Positions 4,115 to 6,619 of a stretch of DNA of 6,619 nucleotides are shown piece after piece. The DNA lies in the NCBI GenBank assembly GCA_012800625.1, contig JAAZIY010000130.1, forward strand, positions 1 to 6,619, written 5' to 3'. How positions within the stretch are numbered: the stretch's first letter is position 1; each line of letters begins with the position of its first letter. Under the pieces are notes generated by a model. The model searched no databases. It was not told the DNA's origin and saw nothing but the letters and a program-made list of their open reading frames with translations. Position numbers and translations under genes: made by a program. Source of the stretch: Lentisphaerota bacterium. Lineage in GTDB: Bacteria > Verrucomicrobiota > Lentisphaeria > Oligosphaerales > Oligosphaeraceae.

Positions 4115-6517
4115 CTATTCCAGGAAAAACGGGGTGTCTTCGTCAACCAGCTTGCGCATGGGCTTTTTGCTTTCAGCATCAAGCTGCTCGGCGTCTTCGG
4201 GTTTTTCTTCAGGCTTTGGCTTGGGTTTGGGAGCAGGGACAGCAGGCGGTTCTTCGGGCTTGTCGACCTTAGGGGCGGAGATGCTGCTGATATTAGGCGT
4301 AGCGGCTGCGGGTTTATCCACTGGCTCGGCTTCCGTTTTTTCCACTGGCTCGGTTACTTTTATATCCACCGGCGCGGCTGCTTTGGCGTTATTTTTCTCT
4401 GTTGTTTTCGGCGGTGTTTTTTTCTTTATAGCTGGCTTCGGGGCAATATTTTCGTTTTCTTTGTCTACTTCGGCTTTTACTGGTTTGTCATCCTGGTCTG
4501 ACTTGGCTTCGATTTTCTCTTTGCTCAAACCCCGGTCCAAGACGGTGATTCCGGTCACCGGGTAGTGAGTCAGTTTGAATCCGCGGGCTTCGCGTGAGCG
4601 CAGGGCGTAGGCGGCGAACTCCACTTTAACGCTGTTATATGATCTGCGGCGGTTATGCTCGAGGTCCAGCTGCACGATCACGTTTTTATTGGTGTAGAGT
4701 TGTTCGATGATGCAGTTAGGCGGGAGGATATTGTATTCACGCCCCAGGGTATACTGGTCCAGCATAAAGCGTTTGGCATACCAGGTGCCTTCCTGCCGGT
4801 CTCGATACAGTATGGAGTATTCCTGTTGTTTGTCAAGCAGGAAGACATATTTGGTCGGCCCGATGTATTCCTTGTCCGAGACCTGGATGACTTTACAGAG
4901 CCCGTCGTTTTTCAGCAGCATAAGATGATCGAACTCGGTGCACAAGAGCGGCTCGTCATTTTTGTTGCTGGGTTTGACATTGCTGCCCACGAAGTAGCCC
5001 AGGCGGTCATGATACACTTTCAGGTCTGCCCTGGCGATGGCGCGCGGGTCCACCGACTTGAAATCATCGATGATGCTGAGCCTGGGGAATAGCGGCCCGT
5101 ATTTCTCCAGCAATTTTTGCAGCAGGTCTATGGCGTATGCGGTGAGATTCTCGAGATTGTGCTTGCTTTGCTCGATAAGCAGCAGTATTTCATCAAGCTC
5201 TTGTTTATTGCGGTTTAAATCGAACAGCGAGATGCGCCGTATATGTATCTGCAGGAGCCGTTCAATATCCTCATCGACGATATCGCGGTGCAAAAGGTGG
5301 CGGAAGCGCGCCAGGCCGGCATGGGTGACTTTGAAGATCTTCTCCAGACTGTCACAGGTCTCGATTTTTTTATAAATCCGGTTTTCGATGAAGATGCGTT
5401 CCAGCGATTTATTGTGAAAGCTGTCTTCCCGGGCTTGCAGCTCCAGCTCCAGTTCACGGCGCAAGAGTTCGAGCAGCTTTTCGCTGTTGCGCCGCAGAAC
5501 TTCGCTAACGGTCATTTCGACCGGCATATTATCGCATATGACTAGCAAGGTGGAGCGCAGGTTTTGCTCACAATGCGTATAGGCATAGAGTTCTTTGATG
5601 GTTTCCTTGGCGTAGACGCCACGGCCCAGGTTAAGCTCGATCTCGACATTTTCGGCGGTGTAATCGTTGATCGAGGAGATTTTGAGCTTGCCGGCACGCA
5701 CCGCTCTGCTGATGGAATCGATAAGCGATTCAGTGGTAGTGTAGGCTGGTATTTCCCGGATGATGAGCTTCTTGTCTCCCTCAGCCTCGATTTTGGCGCG
5801 CACCTTGATTCTGCCGGCGCCGTCCTCGTATTCGCTGACGTCGATGATGCCCCCCTGCGGGAAGTCTGGATATACTTGGAAGGGCTTGTTTTCGAGTATG
5901 GCGATTTGCGCCTTGAGCAGTTCTTTGAAGTTATGCGGGAATATTTGCGTGCGCATTCCCACGGCGATGCCGTCGGCTCCGAGCATCAGCAGTGTGGGCA
6001 CTTTGCTGGGCAGACAGACCGGTTCGCGGTTGCGCCCGTCATATGAGTCTACATACGTGGTGGTCTGTTTATTGAAGAGCACCTCTTTGGCCAGCGGGGT
6101 GAGGCGGCATTCGATATAGCGTGCCGCCGAGGCCGGGTCGCCGGTGAGGATGTTGCCGAAGTTGCCCTGGGTCTCGATGAAATACTTCTTGTTGGCCAGC
6201 ACTACCAGGGCGTCGGTGATGGAGGCATCACCGTGCGGATGGAACTGCATGGTGGCGCCAACAGTGGTGGCAACCTTGTTGAAACGCCCGTCGTCGATGG
6301 TGTGCAAGGTGTGCAGGATGCGGCGCTGCACCGGTTTCAGGCCGTCGTCCACATCGGGTATGGCGCGCTCCTTGATGACATAGGAGGCGTACTCGATGAA
6401 ATGGTGCGAGACCAAGTCGTGCAGAGCATCTTCCGCGGCTGGAGCTGACTGCGAATCGAGGGCGGAATCGTCTGCTTGGGAGAGGGTCGGGATATTGTTG
6501 TCGTCAGGGGAACTCAT
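4115..6517 (-). CDS. parC: DNA topoisomerase IV subunit A (ParC)
   Basis: This is the breakage-reunion subunit of a type IIA topoisomerase. With ParE it would pass one duplex through another to decatenate and relax chromosomes in the cytoplasm. From ATG 6515-6517 it has 800 residues. Core motifs are intact: DGLKPVQRRIL (58-68), HPHGDAS (93-99), GNFGNILTGDP (118-128), and the catalytic Tyr134 in AARYIECRL with Arg133 before it. The winged-helix and tower domains run to about residue 360, a coiled coil covers about 370-475, and a reduced beta-pinwheel lies at about 498-660. The GyrA box (QRRGGKG) is absent, which favours ParC over GyrA. The sequence resembles Bacteroidota ParC and the second A subunit of Chlamydiae. 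Residues ~663-800 form a Lys/Pro/Glu/Ala-rich, probably disordered tail ending in DEDTPFFLE. Ala98 occupies the place of E. coli GyrA Ser83. The start lacks a Shine-Dalgarno sequence, but conserved residues begin soon after, so no later start fits. A GTG at 6595 would add 26 Pro/Val-rich residues encoded by simple repeats. parE is not in the window. Confidence 0.95.
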   Translation of the reverse strand: MSSPDDNNIPTLSQADDSALDSQSAPAAEDALHDLVSHHFIEYASYVIKERAIPDVDDGLKPVQRRILHTLHTIDDGRFNKVATTVGATMQFHPHGDASITDALVVLANKKYFIETQGNFGNILTGDPASAARYIECRLTPLAKEVLFNKQTTTYVDSYDGRNREPVCLPSKVPTLLMLGADGIAVGMRTQIFPHNFKELLKAQIAILENKPFQVYPDFPQGGIIDVSEYEDGAGRIKVRAKIEAEGDKKLIIREIPAYTTTESLIDSISRAVRAGKLKISSINDYTAENVEIELNLGRGVYAKETIKELYAYTHCEQNLRSTLLVICDNMPVEMTVSEVLRRNSEKLLELLRRELELELQAREDSFHNKSLERIFIENRIYKKIETCDSLEKIFKVTHAGLARFRHLLHRDIVDEDIERLLQIHIRRISLFDLNRNKQELDEILLLIEQSKHNLENLTAYAIDLLQKLLEKYGPLFPRLSIIDDFKSVDPRAIARADLKVYHDRLGYFVGSNVKPSNKNDEPLLCTEFDHLMLLKNDGLCKVIQVSDKEYIGPTKYVFLLDKQQEYSILYRDRQEGTWYAKRFMLDQYTLGREYNILPPNCIIEQLYTNKNVIVQLDLEHNRRRSYNSVKVEFAAYALRSREARGFKLTHYPVTGITVLDRGLSKEKIEAKSDQDDKPVKAEVDKENENIAPKPAIKKKTPPKTTEKNNAKAAAPVDIKVTEPVEKTEAEPVDKPAAATPNISSISAPKVDKPEEPPAVPAPKPKPKPEEKPEDAEQLDAESKKPMRKLVDEDTPFFLE

Positions 6518-6520
6518 GTA

Positions 6521-6590
6521 GGGCGGGGATTGTGGGACGATTGGGACGCGTGGGACGGGAACGGGAGCGGGGACGGGAACGGGAGCGGGG
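6521..6590 (+). repeat. G-rich simple-repeat segment with predicted G-quadruplex potential
   Basis: Directly upstream of parC the plus strand has eleven runs of three or more G: 6521-6523, 6525-6528, 6534-6536, 6543-6545, 6552-6554, 6557-6559, 6563-6565, 6569-6572, 6575-6577, 6581-6583 and 6587-6590. The last seven are separated by loops of only 2 or 3 bases. The segment contains an exact 18-base tandem duplication of GGACGGGAACGGGAGCGG (6553-6570 and 6571-6588) and three GGGACG units spaced 9 bases apart (6534, 6543, 6552). The G-rich strand is the template strand for parC, so the transcript would be C-rich. Quadruplex formation is predicted from the rule of four G3 runs with short loops. 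Confidence 0.8.
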
Positions 6591-6592
6591 AG

Positions 6593-6606
6593 CACGCTGA
6601 AGCGTG
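6593..6606. repeat. Short hairpin repeat CACGCT-GA-AGCGTG
   Basis: CACGCT (6593-6598) and AGCGTG (6601-6606) are perfectly complementary; in practice CACGC/GCGTG pair around a 4-base loop. The flank TACTACATACGG (6607-6618) together with the hairpin resembles a dispersed intergenic element (GTATGTAGTACACGCTTCAGCGTG in the other direction) that I recall from PVC-type genomes. It is 3 bases from the G-rich segment and continues to the right edge of the window. No T-run follows it, so a terminator role is not supported. Confidence 0.5.
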
Positions 6607-6619
6607 TACTACATACGGG

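Noticed and set aside
4107..4116. Perfect palindrome AGCCCGGGCT at the parC stop codon
   Set aside because: It has no loop and no T-run, so it cannot act as a standard terminator; a 10-base palindrome is not remarkable in GC-rich DNA.
4134..4565. Plus-strand 143-codon frame rich in Ser/Gly/Phe opposite the ParC tail
   Set aside because: Its composition is simply the reverse reading of the Lys/Pro/Glu codons of the ParC tail; it is not a membrane protein.
6518..6595. N-terminal ParC extension from the GTG at 6595
   Set aside because: The 26 residues are encoded by tandem G-rich repeats and part of a hairpin, have no ribosome binding site, and precede an ATG at a normal distance from the conserved core. 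Kept as an open question in the findings.

Overview
The window is a chromosomal segment of moderate GC from a bacterium, most likely of the PVC superphylum and perhaps Lentisphaerota (Victivallis relatives). Three things suggest this. The topoisomerase IV A subunit is of the kind found in Bacteroidota and in the second A-type subunit of Chlamydiae. There is a DUF4432 aldose-epimerase-like gene. The intergenic DNA is full of CACTAAG/CACGAAG repeats and hairpin repeats that I associate with PVC genomes. The placement is an inference from remembered family resemblance, not from a search.

Layout, left to right. (1) Positions 2-214 (+) hold the 3' end of an unidentified gene whose stop codon lies inside the first CACTAAG repeat. 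(2) Positions 215-587 hold no gene. They carry CACTAAG repeats, an AT-rich block with a bulged hairpin, a compact REP-like cluster of three GC-rich hairpins, then a second CACTAAG site. (3) Positions 588-1811 (+) encode an exported, all-helical protein of unknown function, probably an alpha/alpha-toroid fold. (4) Convergent to it, 1853-3052 (-) encodes a DUF4432 aldose 1-epimerase-like protein with a candidate promoter at 3109-3136. (5) A 210-base intergenic region carries CACTAAG-type repeats in both orientations. (6) Positions 3263-4060 (-) encode an unrecognised 265-residue soluble protein with a Cys/His cluster. (7) Positions 4115-6517 (-) encode ParC, with an intact breakage-reunion core and an unusual low-complexity C-terminal tail. 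(8) Upstream of parC lies an 11-tract G-rich segment predicted to form G-quadruplexes, followed by a short hairpin.

How the genes relate. parC and the 265-residue gene are in the same direction, 54 bases apart, and may be co-transcribed. The epimerase-like gene has its own leader with a Shine-Dalgarno sequence and a plausible promoter. The exported protein and the epimerase converge with only 41 bases between their stops, and nothing shows that they are functionally linked. The coding content looks ordinary (housekeeping plus hypothetical genes), and I see no defence system, CRISPR array, phage or transposase. The most interesting material is non-coding: the repeat families and the G-rich parC leader.
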